Assembly (NCBI RefSeq): GCF_026008495.1
Contig: NZ_BQUN01000089.1
Coordinates: forward strand, 23,540-87,539
Length of the DNA stretch: 64,000 nt
Reading direction: 5' to 3'
From: Streptomyces sp. A012304
GTDB lineage: Bacteria > Actinomycetota > Actinomycetes > Streptomycetales > Streptomycetaceae
Of this stretch, positions 19,498-29,321 are shown in pieces (position 1 is the first letter of the stretch; each line of letters opens with the position of its first letter). A program made the position numbers and the translations under genes. The notes under the pieces were generated by a model, which ran no database searches, was not told the DNA's origin, and worked only from the letters and a program-made list of their open reading frames with translations.

Positions 19498-19564
19498 CGC
19501 TGCCGAGGGTGCCGCAGCAGGAACCATGCGGACCGGCCTCCGGTATCGGCACCCGCCGGAGTGA

Positions 19565-20797
19565 TCAGTCCACCAGATCCCTGACCACCGCGTCCGCCAG
19601 CAACCGCCCCCGCAGCGTCAGCACCGCGCGCCCCTCGGCGTACGGTCCTTGCTGCAGGAGTCCGTCCGTCAGGGCGCGGCGGGACGCCTCAAGGCCCTCT
19701 TCGCGGAGGAGATCCAGCGGTGCGCCTTCCCTCAACCGCAGCTCCAGCAGAATCCGCTCGACCCGCCGGTCCTCCTCCGACAGAAGCTCCCGCCCCGCCC
19801 CCGGCGACCGCCCCTGCGCGAGCGCCGCCGCGTACGCGCCCGGATGCTTCACGTTCCACCAGCGCACCCCGCCGACGTGGCTGTGGGCGCCGGGCCCCGC
19901 GCCCCACCAGTCGGCGCCCCGCCAGTACAGCTCGTTGTGCAGGCAGCGTCCGGCCTCGGAGGTGGCCCAGTTGGAGACCTCGTACCAGTCGTAGCCCGCT
20001 GCTGACAGCGTCTCCTCCGCGATCAGGTACCGGTCCGCGTGCACGTCGTCGTCCGTCATCGGGACCTCGCCCCGGCGGATACGGCGGGCCAGCTGGGTGC
20101 CCTCCTCCACGATCAGGGCGTAGGCGCTGACGTGATCCGGCCCGGCGCCCAGCGCCGCCTCCAGCGACGCCCGCCAGTCGTCGTCCGACTCGCCCGGTGT
20201 GCCGTAGATCAGGTCCAGGTTCACGTGCTCGAAGCCCGCCGCGCGGGCCTCCGCCACGCAGGCCTCGGGGCGGCCGGGGGTGTGGGTGCGGTCCAGGATC
20301 TTCAGCACGTGCTGTCTGGCGCTCTGCATGCCGAAGGAGATCCGGTTGAAGCCGCCCCGGCGGAGGGTGTCGAGGTAGGCCGGGTCGACCGACTCGGGGT
20401 TCGCCTCCGTCGTGACCTCCGCGTCCGCCGCCAGCCCGAACTCGTCGCGGATCGCGCCCAGCATCCGCACCAGGTCACCGGCGGCCAGCAGGGTCGGTGT
20501 ACCGCCTCCGACGAACACCGTGCGGACCTCGCGCGGGTCGTCGCCGAGGACCTTGCGGGCGAGGCGGATCTCGTCGATCAGGGTGTCGGCGTAGTTGTCG
20601 CGGGAGGCGAGGACACCGCCGGTGCCGCGCAGTTCGGTGGCGGTGTAGGTGTTGAAGTCGCAGTAGCCGCAGCGGGTCGCGCAGTAGGGGACGTGCAGGT
20701 AGAACCCGAGCGGGCGGTCGGCGGCCCCGGTGAGGGCGTGCGCCGGGAGCGCGCCGTCGTCGGGGACCGGCTCGCCGTCGGGAAGTGCGGAAGGCAT
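19565..20797 (-). CDS. hemW: Radical SAM heme chaperone HemW
   Basis: 410 residues from ATG 20797. CATRCGYCDF supplies the CxxxCxxC cluster motif plus the extra HemW-type residues; YLHVPYC precedes it, and VFVGGGTPTLL and EANPESVD are SAM-binding segments. HemW inserts or carries heme and was formerly annotated as oxygen-independent coproporphyrinogen oxidase. A start three codons earlier (20806) is possible. Confidence 0.92.
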   Translation of the reverse strand: MPSALPDGEPVPDDGALPAHALTGAADRPLGFYLHVPYCATRCGYCDFNTYTATELRGTGGVLASRDNYADTLIDEIRLARKVLGDDPREVRTVFVGGGTPTLLAAGDLVRMLGAIRDEFGLAADAEVTTEANPESVDPAYLDTLRRGGFNRISFGMQSARQHVLKILDRTHTPGRPEACVAEARAAGFEHVNLDLIYGTPGESDDDWRASLEAALGAGPDHVSAYALIVEEGTQLARRIRRGEVPMTDDDVHADRYLIAEETLSAAGYDWYEVSNWATSEAGRCLHNELYWRGADWWGAGPGAHSHVGGVRWWNVKHPGAYAAALAQGRSPGAGRELLSEEDRRVERILLELRLREGAPLDLLREEGLEASRRALTDGLLQQGPYAEGRAVLTLRGRLLADAVVRDLVD

Positions 20798-20827
20798 GCC
20801 TTCCATTGTCCAGCACCCGCGGATGTA

Positions 20828-22699
20828 CTACTCCGCCTGGAGCACCAGCAGCGCCAGGTCGTCCTCCGGCGGCTCGCCGCCGAACTCGTGCACCAGCCGC
20901 CGGATGCGCTCGGCGATCAGGTCCGCGTCGAGGCCCGCGCAGCCCGCGAGCGCGATCGCGAGACCGTCGCCGTCGTCGAACTGGCGGGAGCCCGAGCGGC
21001 GCTCCGTGACGCCGTCGGTGACGCACAGCAGGCTGTCGCCCGGGCACAGTTCCAGGGTCTCGCTGACGTAGGTGGCGTCCTCGACGACCCCCAGCAGGGT
21101 CTGCGGATGGGCGGCCGTGCCGACCGTGCCGTCGGGGCGGAGCAGCAGCGGCAGGGGGTGGCCGGCGGAGGCGAGGGTGCAGCGGACACCGCCGTCGTAG
21201 GGCACCAGCTCGCCGTAGAGGAGGGACAGGAAGCGGGTCTGGGGGCCGTCGCCGGGGTCGGCGGGCCCGACGAAGGCGCGGGCGGCGGCGTCGGCGGCCT
21301 CGGTGGCGTCGTCGAGGAGGAGCTGGTTGAGGCGGTCGAGGACGTCGGCGACGCCGTAGCCCTCGCGGGCCAGCAGCCGCAGCCAGGGCCGGGCCAGACC
21401 GATGACGACAGCCGCCTCGGGGCCCTTGCCCTGGACGTCGCCCACCGCGAAGCACCAGCGGCCGTCGCCCGCCGGGAACAGGTCGTAGAAGTCGCCGCTC
21501 GGCCCGCCCTGCTCGCGCGGCTCGTGCACGAGGGCGCTGCGCAGGCCGGGGATCTCGGCGACCGCGCCGGGCAGCAGCCCCCGCTGGAGGACGGCGCTGA
21601 TGGTGGCCTGGCGGGCGTACTGGCGGGCCGCGCCGATGGCGAGGGCCACCCGGCGGCCGAGGTCCTCGACGAGCCCGGTGACCTCGTCGGGGAAGCGCAG
21701 CAGCCCGGCCCGCCCGATCACCAGGGTGCCGAGCGGGCGGCCGCCCGCGATCAGCCGGTAGGCGAGGGCGGCGCCGTGCGGGCCCAGCGCGGCGGCGGGC
21801 CACGGGTAGGCGGCCGGGCCGGAGCACAGCGCGTCGGCGGGGCGGGGCGGCTCCTTCTCCAGGGCCCGGCGCAGTTCCTCGACGCGGTGCTCGCTGCCGT
21901 GCCAGACGCGGGCCGGCCCCGGCCCGGTCCGTAACCCGCCCGCCCCGTCGCCCCGCCCGCTCAGCTCGTCCTCCAGCCACACCGCGCACCAGTCGGCCAG
22001 GCGCGGCACGATCAACTGGCCGGTGAGCGCCGCGACCAGCTCCTCGTCGAGCTGCCCGGCGAGCAGGTCGGAGGCCTCGGCGAGGAAGGACAGCGCGCCG
22101 CGGCCGAGCCAGTCCCCCTCGCGGACGGCGGGCTGCGGATCGGGGGCGAGGACCTCCGGGAGGCCGCCGGTGGCGCAGGGCGGCCCGGGCTCGTCGTCGC
22201 CGGTGCCGTGGGGCGGCAGCCGCGCCCACACGGTCTTCGCGCCCCTGCGGTACGTCACTCCCCAGGCGTCGGCGAGCGTCGCGACCAGCCGCAGGCCCCG
22301 GCCGTACTCCGGCGTCTCGTACGACGGCTCGGGCGTGCCGTCCCGGGGAGCGCGGGAGGGGTGGTGGTCGGACACCTCCACGACGACCGCGCAGCCGTCG
22401 GGCTCCTCCTCCAGCCGGCACAGCAGCTCGATGTCGGTGCCCGCGTGCACGACGGCGTTGGTGACCAGCTCGCTGACCACGAGGGTCGCGTCCTCGGCGA
22501 GCCGGCCGGCGAGCTCGTCGCCGCCGGGCGGGCCGAGCTCCGCCCACCGCGTCAGCGCGGCGCGGACGAGGTCACGGGCGGCACCGGGGGCGAGGGGGCC
22601 GCCGGCCAGGGTCGCCCGCACGTGCGGCTGCCCGTCCGCGTGCGCGGGCGCGCCACCGGCCCGGGACACGATCTCCCGTTGCGTCGGAATGGCCCCCAT
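20828..22699 (-). CDS. SpoIIE-type PP2C phosphatase with HATPase and GAF regions
   Basis: 623 residues. An N-terminal histidine-kinase-like ATPase (VSELVTNAVVHA, residues about 72-85; YGRGLRLVATLADAWGV) resembles anti-sigma-factor kinases. A GAF-like middle (about 240-390) precedes a C-terminal SpoIIE/PP2C domain (PSGDFYDLFPAGDGRWCFAVGD; GDSLLCVTDGVTE) with the metal-binding aspartates. Such proteins tune anti-anti-sigma phosphorylation and are abundant in Streptomyces. No membrane segment. Partner unknown. Confidence 0.88.
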   Translation of the reverse strand: MGAIPTQREIVSRAGGAPAHADGQPHVRATLAGGPLAPGAARDLVRAALTRWAELGPPGGDELAGRLAEDATLVVSELVTNAVVHAGTDIELLCRLEEEPDGCAVVVEVSDHHPSRAPRDGTPEPSYETPEYGRGLRLVATLADAWGVTYRRGAKTVWARLPPHGTGDDEPGPPCATGGLPEVLAPDPQPAVREGDWLGRGALSFLAEASDLLAGQLDEELVAALTGQLIVPRLADWCAVWLEDELSGRGDGAGGLRTGPGPARVWHGSEHRVEELRRALEKEPPRPADALCSGPAAYPWPAAALGPHGAALAYRLIAGGRPLGTLVIGRAGLLRFPDEVTGLVEDLGRRVALAIGAARQYARQATISAVLQRGLLPGAVAEIPGLRSALVHEPREQGGPSGDFYDLFPAGDGRWCFAVGDVQGKGPEAAVVIGLARPWLRLLAREGYGVADVLDRLNQLLLDDATEAADAAARAFVGPADPGDGPQTRFLSLLYGELVPYDGGVRCTLASAGHPLPLLLRPDGTVGTAAHPQTLLGVVEDATYVSETLELCPGDSLLCVTDGVTERRSGSRQFDDGDGLAIALAGCAGLDADLIAERIRRLVHEFGGEPPEDDLALLVLQAE

Positions 22700-22970
22700 G
22701 CACAGCTCCCCGGGCAGCTCGGGCGGTTACGCCTCGGACAATGCCGCCAGGGTGACAGACCGGCCACGCCCCGCAGCGGGGGGTGACGGAAGTGGGGCGT
22801 CATGGGTGAGGGGGGAGTGCCGGATGTGCTCGGATCGAGAGCGGAGCCCCTCCACTTCTGACCGGGGTTGACCAAACCTGCCGGGGGCGCGGGTTGTGGC
22901 ACCGGGGTCGCGGCACTGGCGCGGGGGCGCGAACCGGCCAACTGACCGCGCACGCGCCCCCTTGTACGGA
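22700..22970. other. Intergenic region without a recognisable gene
   Basis: 271 bp between fadD and the SpoIIE-type gene. It must contain the minus-strand promoter of the phosphatase gene, but no convincing -10/-35 pair or operator was seen, and no frame looks coding. Confidence 0.5.
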
Positions 22971-23026
22971 CCTACGCCTCCCGCGTCCCCGCGTACAGAC
23001 CTACGCCTCCCGCGTCCCCGCGTACA
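22971..23026. repeat. 29-bp tandem duplication at the fadD 3' end
   Basis: CCTACGCCTCCCGCGTCCCC plus nine bases occurs twice in direct tandem (22971-22999 and from 23000). The unit covers the last codons and the TAG stop of fadD, so a second copy of the tail YAGTREA-stop lies just downstream of the real one. Confidence 0.85.
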
Positions 23027-24875
23027 TCTCGTCGATCAGGTGCTGGTACTCCCGCTCCACGACCGGCCGCTTCAGCTTCAGACTCGGCGTGATCTCCCCG
23101 TGCTCCACGTCGAGATCCCGGGGCAGCAGCCGGAACTTCTTGATCGTCTGCCACCGCTGGAGTCCGGCGTTGAGCTCCTCGACGTACCCCTCGATGAGGG
23201 ACACGGTCGCGGGCGCGGCGACGACGTCCGCGTACGGCTTGCCGCCCAGCCCGTTCTCCTCCGCCCAGGCCAGGATGGACGCCTCGTCCAGGGCGATGAG
23301 GGCCGTGCAGAAGTTCCGGTCGGCGCCGTGCACGAGGATGTTGGAGACGTAGGGGCACACCGACTTGAACTGGCCCTCGATCTCGGTCGGCGCGATGTAC
23401 TTGCCGCCGGAGGTCTTGAAGAGGTCCTTCTTGCGGTCGGTGATGCGCAGATAGCCGTCGGGCGACAGCTCGCCGATGTCGCCGGTGTGGAACCAGCCGT
23501 CCGGCTCCAGGACCTCGGCGGTCTTCTCCGGCAGTCCGTGGTAGCCCTCCATGATGCCGGGGCCGCGCAGCAGGATCTCGCCGTCCTCGGCGATACGGAC
23601 CTCGGTGCCGGGCAGCGGCTTGCCGACCGTGCCGGTGCGGTAGGCCTCGCCGGGGTTGACGAAGGAGGCCGCGGAGGACTCCGTGAGGCCGTAGCCCTCC
23701 AGGATGTGGATGCCGGCGCCGGAGAAGAAGAAACCGATCTCGGGGGCGAGCGCCACGGAACCGGAGACACAGGCGCGCAGCCGGCCGCCGAACGCCTCAC
23801 GGATCTTGGCGTACACCAGCGCGTCGGCGACCTTGTGCTTGGCGGACAGTCCGAAGGGGACGCTCGCGGTGCCGGTGCGGCGGAAGTTGTCCTGGCTGGC
23901 CTTGGCGTACTCGCGGGCGACCTCGGCGGCCCAGCGGAAGATCTTGTACTTGGCGGGGCCGCCCGCACGCGCCTTGTTGGCGATGCCGTTGTAGACCTTC
24001 TCGAAGATGCGCGGCACGGCCGCCATGTACGTCGGCTGGACGACCGGCAGATTCTCGATGATCTTGTCGACGCGGCCGTCGACGGCGGTGACGTGCCCGA
24101 CCTCGATCTGCCCGGAGGTCAGCACCTTGCCGAAGACGTGCGCGAGCGGCAGCCACAGGTACTGCACGTCCTCGGCGCCGATCAGGCCGGTCGCGGCGAT
24201 CGCCTTCGCCATGTACGCCCAGTTGTCGTGCGGCAGGCGCACGCCCTTGGGGCGGCCGGTGGTGCCCGAGGTGTAGATGAGGGTGGCGAGCTGGTCCCGG
24301 GTGATCGCGCCGACCCGCTCCTTGACCAGGTCGGGGTCCTTCTCCAGGCGGGCGGCTCCGCGCTTCTCCAGCTCGTCGAGGGTGAGGACCCAGTCGGAGG
24401 TCTCCACACCGGCCGGGTCGATCACCACCACATGGGTGAGGTCGGGCAGCTCGGCGCGCTTCTCGACCGCCTTGGCGAGCTGGGCCGCGTCCTCGGCGAT
24501 CAGCACCCGGCTGTCGGAGTCGGAGAGGATGAACGCCGACTCCTCGGCGTTGGTCTGCGGATAGACCGTCGTCGTGGCCGCCCCGGCGCACATGATGCCG
24601 AGGTCGGCGAGGATCCACTCGATCCGGGTGGACGACGCGAGCGCCACCCGCTGCTCGGGCCGCACGCCCAGCTCGATCAGACCGGCGGCGACGGCGTAGA
24701 CCCGTTCGGCGGCCTGCGCCCAGCTCAGCGACTTCCAGTCGTCCGGCCCCTGCCCGGACGCCGCCGGCACCGGATAGCGGTATGCCTCCCCGTCCGGCGT
24801 GGCCGCCACGCGCTCCAGGAAGAGCCCCGCGACGGACGGCGGACGGTTCTCGATCTGTGTCTGTGTGTCGCTCAC
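23001..24875 (-). CDS. fadD: Long-chain fatty-acid-CoA ligase
   Basis: 624 residues, adenylate-forming family. LIYTSGTTGRPKGVRLPH is the AMP-binding motif, GYGLTESSAASFVNPG the acceptor-site motif and GWFHTGDIGELSPDGYL the hinge. Activates fatty acids to acyl-CoA with ATP, most likely at the inner membrane face. GTG start with GGAGGA upstream. A palindrome lies about 50 bp before the start. The stop codon is within a tandem 29-bp duplication. Confidence 0.92.
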   Translation of the reverse strand: MSDTQTQIENRPPSVAGLFLERVAATPDGEAYRYPVPAASGQGPDDWKSLSWAQAAERVYAVAAGLIELGVRPEQRVALASSTRIEWILADLGIMCAGAATTTVYPQTNAEESAFILSDSDSRVLIAEDAAQLAKAVEKRAELPDLTHVVVIDPAGVETSDWVLTLDELEKRGAARLEKDPDLVKERVGAITRDQLATLIYTSGTTGRPKGVRLPHDNWAYMAKAIAATGLIGAEDVQYLWLPLAHVFGKVLTSGQIEVGHVTAVDGRVDKIIENLPVVQPTYMAAVPRIFEKVYNGIANKARAGGPAKYKIFRWAAEVAREYAKASQDNFRRTGTASVPFGLSAKHKVADALVYAKIREAFGGRLRACVSGSVALAPEIGFFFSGAGIHILEGYGLTESSAASFVNPGEAYRTGTVGKPLPGTEVRIAEDGEILLRGPGIMEGYHGLPEKTAEVLEPDGWFHTGDIGELSPDGYLRITDRKKDLFKTSGGKYIAPTEIEGQFKSVCPYVSNILVHGADRNFCTALIALDEASILAWAEENGLGGKPYADVVAAPATVSLIEGYVEELNAGLQRWQTIKKFRLLPRDLDVEHGEITPSLKLKRPVVEREYQHLIDEMYAGTREA

Positions 24876-24926
24876 GACATCCTCCGGGGCCCGCGACGGC
24901 GCGGCTGGCTCAATACGACTGTTGTT

Positions 24927-24940
24927 TAACTCGCGAGTAA
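24927..24940. promoter_or_regulatory. Palindrome upstream of fadD (TetR-like operator)
   Basis: TAACTCGCGAGTAA: perfect inner 10 bp (ACTCG/CGAGT). Fatty-acid genes of actinobacteria are often controlled by TetR-family repressors at this kind of site; the position, about 55 bp before the start codon, suits repression. The regulator is not in the window. Confidence 0.4.
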
Positions 24941-25022
24941 CTATCGAGCAGAGATCAGACTAGAGCGCGACTGGCCAGCGCGTAAGGGGCGGCGGGCCCT
25001 CACTTCCTCCGGATGGCAGGCA

Positions 25023-25056
25023 CAGGGCCCGCCGCGCGACAGCGCGACGGGCCCTG
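25023..25056 (-). terminator. Terminator after lepA
   Basis: CAGGGCCCG and CGGGCCCTG close a long GC stem with an inner CGCG/CGCG pairing, 20 bp past the lepA stop. Confidence 0.7.
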
Positions 25057-25075
25057 AAGATCGGCGTCCGGATGG

Positions 25076-26944
25076 CTATTTCTTGCCCTTGGCGGCACCG
25101 CCGCCGTCATCGCTGCTCAGCACGGCGATGAAGGCCTCCTGCGGAACCTCCACCGAACCCACCATCTTCATCCGCTTCTTGCCTTCCTTCTGCTTCTCCA
25201 GCAGCTTGCGCTTACGGGAGATGTCGCCGCCGTAGCACTTGGCGAGGACGTCCTTGCGGATGGCGCGGATGGTCTCGCGGGCGATGACCCGCGAGCCGAT
25301 GGCGGCCTGGACCGGCACCTCGAAGTTCTGCCTCGGGATCAGCTCCTTCAGCTTGGCGACGAGCCGTACGCCGTACGCGTACGCCTGGTCCTTGTGGGTG
25401 ATCGCCGAGAAGGCGTCGACCTTGTCGCCGTGCAGCAGGATGTCGACCTTGACGAGGCTGGAGGACTGCTCGCCGGTGGGCTCGTAGTCCAGCGACGCGT
25501 AGCCGCGCGTCTTCGACTTCAGCTGGTCGAAGAAGTCGAAGACGATCTCCGCGAGCGGGAGGGTGTAGCGGATCTCGACGCGGTCCTCGGAGAGGTAGTC
25601 CATGCCGAGGAGGGCGCCGCGCCGGGTCTGGCACAGCTCCATGATCGCGCCGATGAACTCGGTGGGCGCGAGGATCGTCGCCCGCACAACCGGCTCGTAC
25701 ACCTCGGCGATCTTGCCCTCGGGGAATTCACTCGGGTTGGTGACGACGGCCTCGGTGCCGTCCTCCATGATCACCCGGTAGACCACGTTGGGCGCGGTGG
25801 CGATCAGGTCGAGGCCGAACTCGCGCTCCAGCCGCTCCCGGATCACGTCCAGGTGCAGCAGGCCGAGGAAGCCGACGCGGAAACCGAAGCCGAGGGCGGC
25901 GGAGGTCTCCGGCTCGTAGACCAGCGCGGCGTCGTTGAGCTGGAGCTTGTCCAGGGCCTCGCGCAGCTCGGGGTAGTCGGAGCCGTCCAGCGGATACAGA
26001 CCCGAGAAGACCATCGGCTTCGGGTCCTTGTAGCCGCCGAGGGCCTCGGTGGCGCCCTTGTGCTGGCTGGTGACGGTGTCACCGACCTTGGACTGGCGGA
26101 CGTCCTTCACACCGGTGATCAGATAGCCCACCTCACCGACGCCGAGGCCGTCGGCCGGCAGCATCTCGGGCGAGTTGGTGCCGATCTCCAGCAGCTCGTG
26201 CGTGGCGCCCGTCGACATCATCCGGATCCGCTCACGCCTGTTGAGCTGGCCGTCGATGACCCTGACGTACGTCACCACGCCCCGGTACGAGTCGTACACG
26301 GAGTCGAAGATCATCGCGCGGGCGGGCGCGTCCTTGACGCCGACGGGGGCCGGGATCTCGCGGACGACCTTGTCCAGCAACGCGTCGACGCCGACGCCGG
26401 TCTTCGCGGAGACCCGCAGCACGTCGTCCGGCTCGCACCCCACGAGGTTCGCCAGCTCCTCGGCGAACTTCTCCGGCTGCGCGGCCGGCAGGTCGATCTT
26501 GTTGAGCACGGGGATGATGGTGAGGTCGTTCTCCATCGCCAGGTAGAGGTTGGCGAGGGTCTGCGCCTCGATGCCCTGGGCGGCGTCGACGAGGAGGATG
26601 GTCCCCTCGCAGGCGGCGAGCGACCGCGAGACCTCATAGGTGAAGTCGACGTGCCCCGGGGTGTCGATCATGTTGAGGATGTGCGTGTTGCCCGGGTCCT
26701 GGGTGGGCGCCCAGGGCAGACGCACGGCCTGGGACTTGATCGTGATGCCGCGCTCACGCTCGATGTCCATGCGGTCGAGGTACTGAGCACGCATCTGCCG
26801 CTGCTCGACCACACCGGTCAGCTGGAGCATCCGGTCGGCGAGCGTGGACTTGCCGTGGTCGATGTGCGCGATGATGCAGAAATTGCGGATCAGAGCCGGG
26901 TCGGTACGGCTCGGCTCGGGCACATTGTTAGGGGTCGCGGGCAC
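25076..26944 (-). CDS. lepA: Elongation factor 4
   Basis: 622 residues, a little longer than E. coli LepA. G1 motif [16 protein letters not shown]3 DTPGHVDF, G4 NKIDLP, then domains II, III and V and the LepA-specific C-terminus with [23 protein letters not shown]. GTPase that binds ribosomes and affects initiation or back-translocation. GTG start with AGGA upstream; divergent from rpsT. Confidence 0.96.
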   Translation of the reverse strand: MPATPNNVPEPSRTDPALIRNFCIIAHIDHGKSTLADRMLQLTGVVEQRQMRAQYLDRMDIERERGITIKSQAVRLPWAPTQDPGNTHILNMIDTPGHVDFTYEVSRSLAACEGTILLVDAAQGIEAQTLANLYLAMENDLTIIPVLNKIDLPAAQPEKFAEELANLVGCEPDDVLRVSAKTGVGVDALLDKVVREIPAPVGVKDAPARAMIFDSVYDSYRGVVTYVRVIDGQLNRRERIRMMSTGATHELLEIGTNSPEMLPADGLGVGEVGYLITGVKDVRQSKVGDTVTSQHKGATEALGGYKDPKPMVFSGLYPLDGSDYPELREALDKLQLNDAALVYEPETSAALGFGFRVGFLGLLHLDVIRERLEREFGLDLIATAPNVVYRVIMEDGTEAVVTNPSEFPEGKIAEVYEPVVRATILAPTEFIGAIMELCQTRRGALLGMDYLSEDRVEIRYTLPLAEIVFDFFDQLKSKTRGYASLDYEPTGEQSSSLVKVDILLHGDKVDAFSAITHKDQAYAYGVRLVAKLKELIPRQNFEVPVQAAIGSRVIARETIRAIRKDVLAKCYGGDISRKRKLLEKQKEGKKRMKMVGSVEVPQEAFIAVLSSDDGGGAAKGKK

Positions 26945-27175
26945 GCAGGGTCCTGTCTCTTGAGGCGCCTTATGCCTCGGGTCGGATCAATACGTAGGTT
27001 CCATGGTCCCACGGGCGCCGACCGGGGACCGGTTTGGGCTGTTCTCCGGCCCACTGGTAGCCTGGGTGGCTGTGTCTCATGCCCTCTCAGCGCGAGGCAC
27101 ATCTCAAGAAATCACCCGGTACGGGAACCGTGCGGCACCGTGCGGCCCTGTGCCTGAACCTGAAAAGGCTCATTC

Positions 27176-27442
27176 GTGGCGAACATCAAGTCCCAGATCA
27201 AGCGGATCAAGACCAACGAGAAGGCCCGGCTGCGCAACAAGGCCGTCAAGTCCTCCCTGAAGACCGCGATCCGCAAGGCCCGCGAGGCCGCCGCCGCGGG
27301 TGACGTCGAGAAGGCCACCGAGCTCCAGCGCGCTGCCGCGCGTCAGCTCGACAAGGCCGTCTCCAAGGGCGTCATCCACAAGAACCAGGCCGCCAACAAG
27401 AAGTCGGCGCTGGCTTCCAAGGTCTCGTCCCTCAAGGGCTGA
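27176..27442 (+). CDS. rpsT: 30S ribosomal protein S20
   Basis: 88 residues, Lys-rich: [20 protein letters not shown] and the helical body ending [14 protein letters not shown]. Binds 16S rRNA in the body of the small subunit. GTG start with AAAGG ten bases upstream. Two hairpins follow the stop. Confidence 0.97.
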   Translation: MANIKSQIKRIKTNEKARLRNKAVKSSLKTAIRKAREAAAAGDVEKATELQRAAARQLDKAVSKGVIHKNQAANKKSALASKVSSLKG

Positions 27443-27513
27443 ACTCCACCCCTGGACTGATCGCCGGGAGGACCAGAGCGGGCCCTCTCTCATCCGCTCC
27501 CGACCGGCACCCA

Positions 27514-27555
27514 GGAGTCACGCGCGGCCTGCGTTCGCCACGCGGGCGTGACTCC
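27514..27555 (+). terminator. First hairpin after rpsT
   Basis: GGAGTCACGC pairs with GCGTGACTCC (10 bp) with a loop of about 22 bases. Possible terminator or mRNA-stabilising hairpin. Confidence 0.5.
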
Positions 27556-27567
27556 ACCGAGCGTGAA

Positions 27568-27619
27568 CCGAAGGCCCCGGCACCCCGCCCTTCCCCAGGA
27601 CGGGAGCCGGGGCCTTCGG
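27568..27619 (+). terminator. Strong hairpin terminator after rpsT
   Basis: CCGAAGGCCCCGGC pairs perfectly with GCCGGGGCCTTCGG (14 bp, 24-base loop). Likely the main rpsT terminator. Confidence 0.7.
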
Positions 27620-27639
27620 CGTGCCGACGCGGAATCCGG

Positions 27640-27757
27640 GCTGGTGCGCGCCGGATGCCGGCGCGCGATACGGGCTGGTGCATGCCGGATGCCGGTGCGA
27701 CATCAGGCGTGGTGCATGCCGGATGCCGGTGCGACATCACGCGTGGTGCACGTCGGC
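27640..27757. repeat. 34-bp tandem repeat, about 3.5 copies
   Basis: The core TGGTGCATGCCGGATGCCGG recurs with an exact 34-bp period: TGGTGC begins at 27642, 27676, 27710 and 27744. The first and last copies are diverged. It fills the space between the rpsT terminators and the stop of the NTF2-like gene. Confidence 0.85.
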
Positions 27758-27759
27758 CG

Positions 27760-28158
27760 TCACGACCAGAAGTCGTTGCCCTTGTCGATGTCCTCGACGC
27801 ACTCGTCGAGATCGGTGATCTTGTCCCCGACGATCCGGAAGACGATGCCGCCCATCTCGTCGATGTGCTTGTCACCCCGGTCCGCGGTGAACCGGTGCAC
27901 GGAGACGGCGTGCCCGCGGCCGTCCACGAACACGTTCCGCAACTCGACGCGGAACGATCCGCCCGTCTCCGAGTAGAGCCGGCCGTAGTAGCCGTCGAGG
28001 ATGTTGTCTATCCCCTTGTAGTCCCCCGACAGCGGGTGGGAACCGGGCACGTGGTGTGTACAGTCCCCGGTCATCATGCCGCGCAGCGTCTCCATGTCCC
28101 CGCGCTGGAAGGCCTCGTAGCCCTCGCGGACGAGCATGGCATGCGGGTGCTCGGTCAT
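27760..28158 (-). CDS. NTF2-like / SnoaL-like protein
   Basis: 132 residues from MTEHPHAMLVREGYEAFQRG. The cone-fold pattern (helix, GDMETLRGMMTGDCTHHVPG, YSETGGSFRVELRNVFVDG, HRFTADRGDKHIDEM) is typical of the NTF2 superfamily. Ligand or catalytic activity cannot be assigned; many members are isomerases, hydrolases or immunity-like proteins. A GTG four codons earlier is an alternative start. Confidence 0.75.
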   Translation of the reverse strand: MTEHPHAMLVREGYEAFQRGDMETLRGMMTGDCTHHVPGSHPLSGDYKGIDNILDGYYGRLYSETGGSFRVELRNVFVDGRGHAVSVHRFTADRGDKHIDEMGGIVFRIVGDKITDLDECVEDIDKGNDFWS

Positions 28159-28185
28159 GGCGCTCGCCACCTTTCCTGATCAGGC

Positions 28186-28212
28186 GATACGACTGATACG
28201 TCGTGATACGTC
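28186..28212. promoter_or_regulatory. Direct repeats upstream of the NTF2-like gene
   Basis: GATACG occurs three times (28186, 28195, 28205); the last two lie in a TGATACGTC direct repeat with 10-bp period, one helical turn. Candidate promoter or operator region for the gene to the left. Confidence 0.3.
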
Positions 28213-28254
28213 TGATTCTCCTCCCTGTGGACGAGGGAGCCAGTGGATCACCCC

Positions 28255-28281
28255 ACGGTGACGGGCCGGACCGGTCACCGT
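28255..28281 (-). terminator. Hairpin overlapping the holA stop
   Basis: ACGGTGAC and GTCACCGT form an 8-bp stem with an 11-base loop. The stop codon of holA lies inside the right arm. Likely terminator. Confidence 0.45.
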
Positions 28282-29261
28282 CCTCTGGAACGGGCCGCCC
28301 GCGCGATCGCCACCACGGCCTTCTCCAGCGCGTACTCGGGGTCGTCCCCGCCGCCCTTCACACCCGCGTCCGCCTCGGCCACCGCCCGCAGCGCCACGGC
28401 GACCCCGTCCGGCGTCCAACCGCGCATCTGCTGGCGTACACGGTCGATCTTCCACGGCGGCATGCCCAGCTCCCGCGCGAGATCGGCCGGCCGGCCCCCG
28501 CGCGCGGCGGACAGCTTCCCGATCGCCCGCACGCCCTGGGCGAGCGCGCTGGTGATCATCACGGGCGCGACCCCCGTGGCCAGCGACCAGCGCAGCGCCT
28601 CCAGGGCCTCCGCGGCCCGCCCCTCGACGGCCCGGTCGGCGACGGTGAAGCTCGACGCCTCGGCCCGCCCGGTGTAGTACCGCCCGACGACGGCCTCATC
28701 GACGGTCCCCTCCACGTCCGCCACCAGCTGGGACACCGCCGACGCCAGTTCCCGCAGATCGCTCCCGATCGCGTCGACCAGCGCCTGGCAGGCCTCGGGC
28801 GTGGCCGACCGCCCGGTCGCCCGGAACTCGCCCCGCACGAACGCCAGCCGGTCCGCCGGCTTGGTCATCTTCGGACAGGCCACCTCCCGCGCCCCCGCCT
28901 TGCGCGCGGCGTCCAGCAGCCCCTTGCCCTTGGCCCCGCCCGCGTGCAGCAGCACGAGGGTGATCTCCTCGGCGGGCGCGGTGAGGTAGGCCTTCACGTC
29001 CTTGACCGTGTCGGCGGACAGGTCCTGCGCGTCGCGCACGACCACGACCTTGCGCTCCGCGAAGAGCGAGGGGCTGGTCAGCTCGGCGAGCGTGCCGGGC
29101 TGCAACTGGTCCGGGGTGAGGTCACGCACGTCCGTGTCGGCGTCGGCGGCCCTGGCGGCGGCCACCACCTCCTGCACGGCACGGTCGAGCAGCAGGTCCT
29201 CCTGGCCCACGGCGAGCGTCAGCGGGGCGAGAGGGTCGTCATTCGCGGTCTTCCTGGCCAT
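28275..29261 (-). CDS. holA: DNA polymerase III subunit delta
   Basis: 328 residues from MARKTANDDPLAPLTLAVGQEDLLLDRAV. AAA+-like fold without Walker motifs, as expected; FAERKVVVVRDAQDL and ITLVLLHAGGAKGKGLLDAARKAGA are HolA-type. Opens the sliding clamp as part of the clamp loader. Earlier starts at 29273 and 29306 are possible. Downstream of the comEC block, as usual in Streptomyces. Confidence 0.92.
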   Translation of the reverse strand: MARKTANDDPLAPLTLAVGQEDLLLDRAVQEVVAAARAADADTDVRDLTPDQLQPGTLAELTSPSLFAERKVVVVRDAQDLSADTVKDVKAYLTAPAEEITLVLLHAGGAKGKGLLDAARKAGAREVACPKMTKPADRLAFVRGEFRATGRSATPEACQALVDAIGSDLRELASAVSQLVADVEGTVDEAVVGRYYTGRAEASSFTVADRAVEGRAAEALEALRWSLATGVAPVMITSALAQGVRAIGKLSAARGGRPADLARELGMPPWKIDRVRQQMRGWTPDGVAVALRAVAEADAGVKGGGDDPEYALEKAVVAIARAARSRGR

Positions 29262-29321
29262 CGGGGTAAGCATGGCACGGGGCACTGACAGTGGCCCCGC
29301 CTCCACCCCCGCTCCCCCTCC

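Noticed and set aside
27640..27757. CRISPR array
   Set aside because: Units are contiguous with no unique spacers and no cas genes occur in the window.
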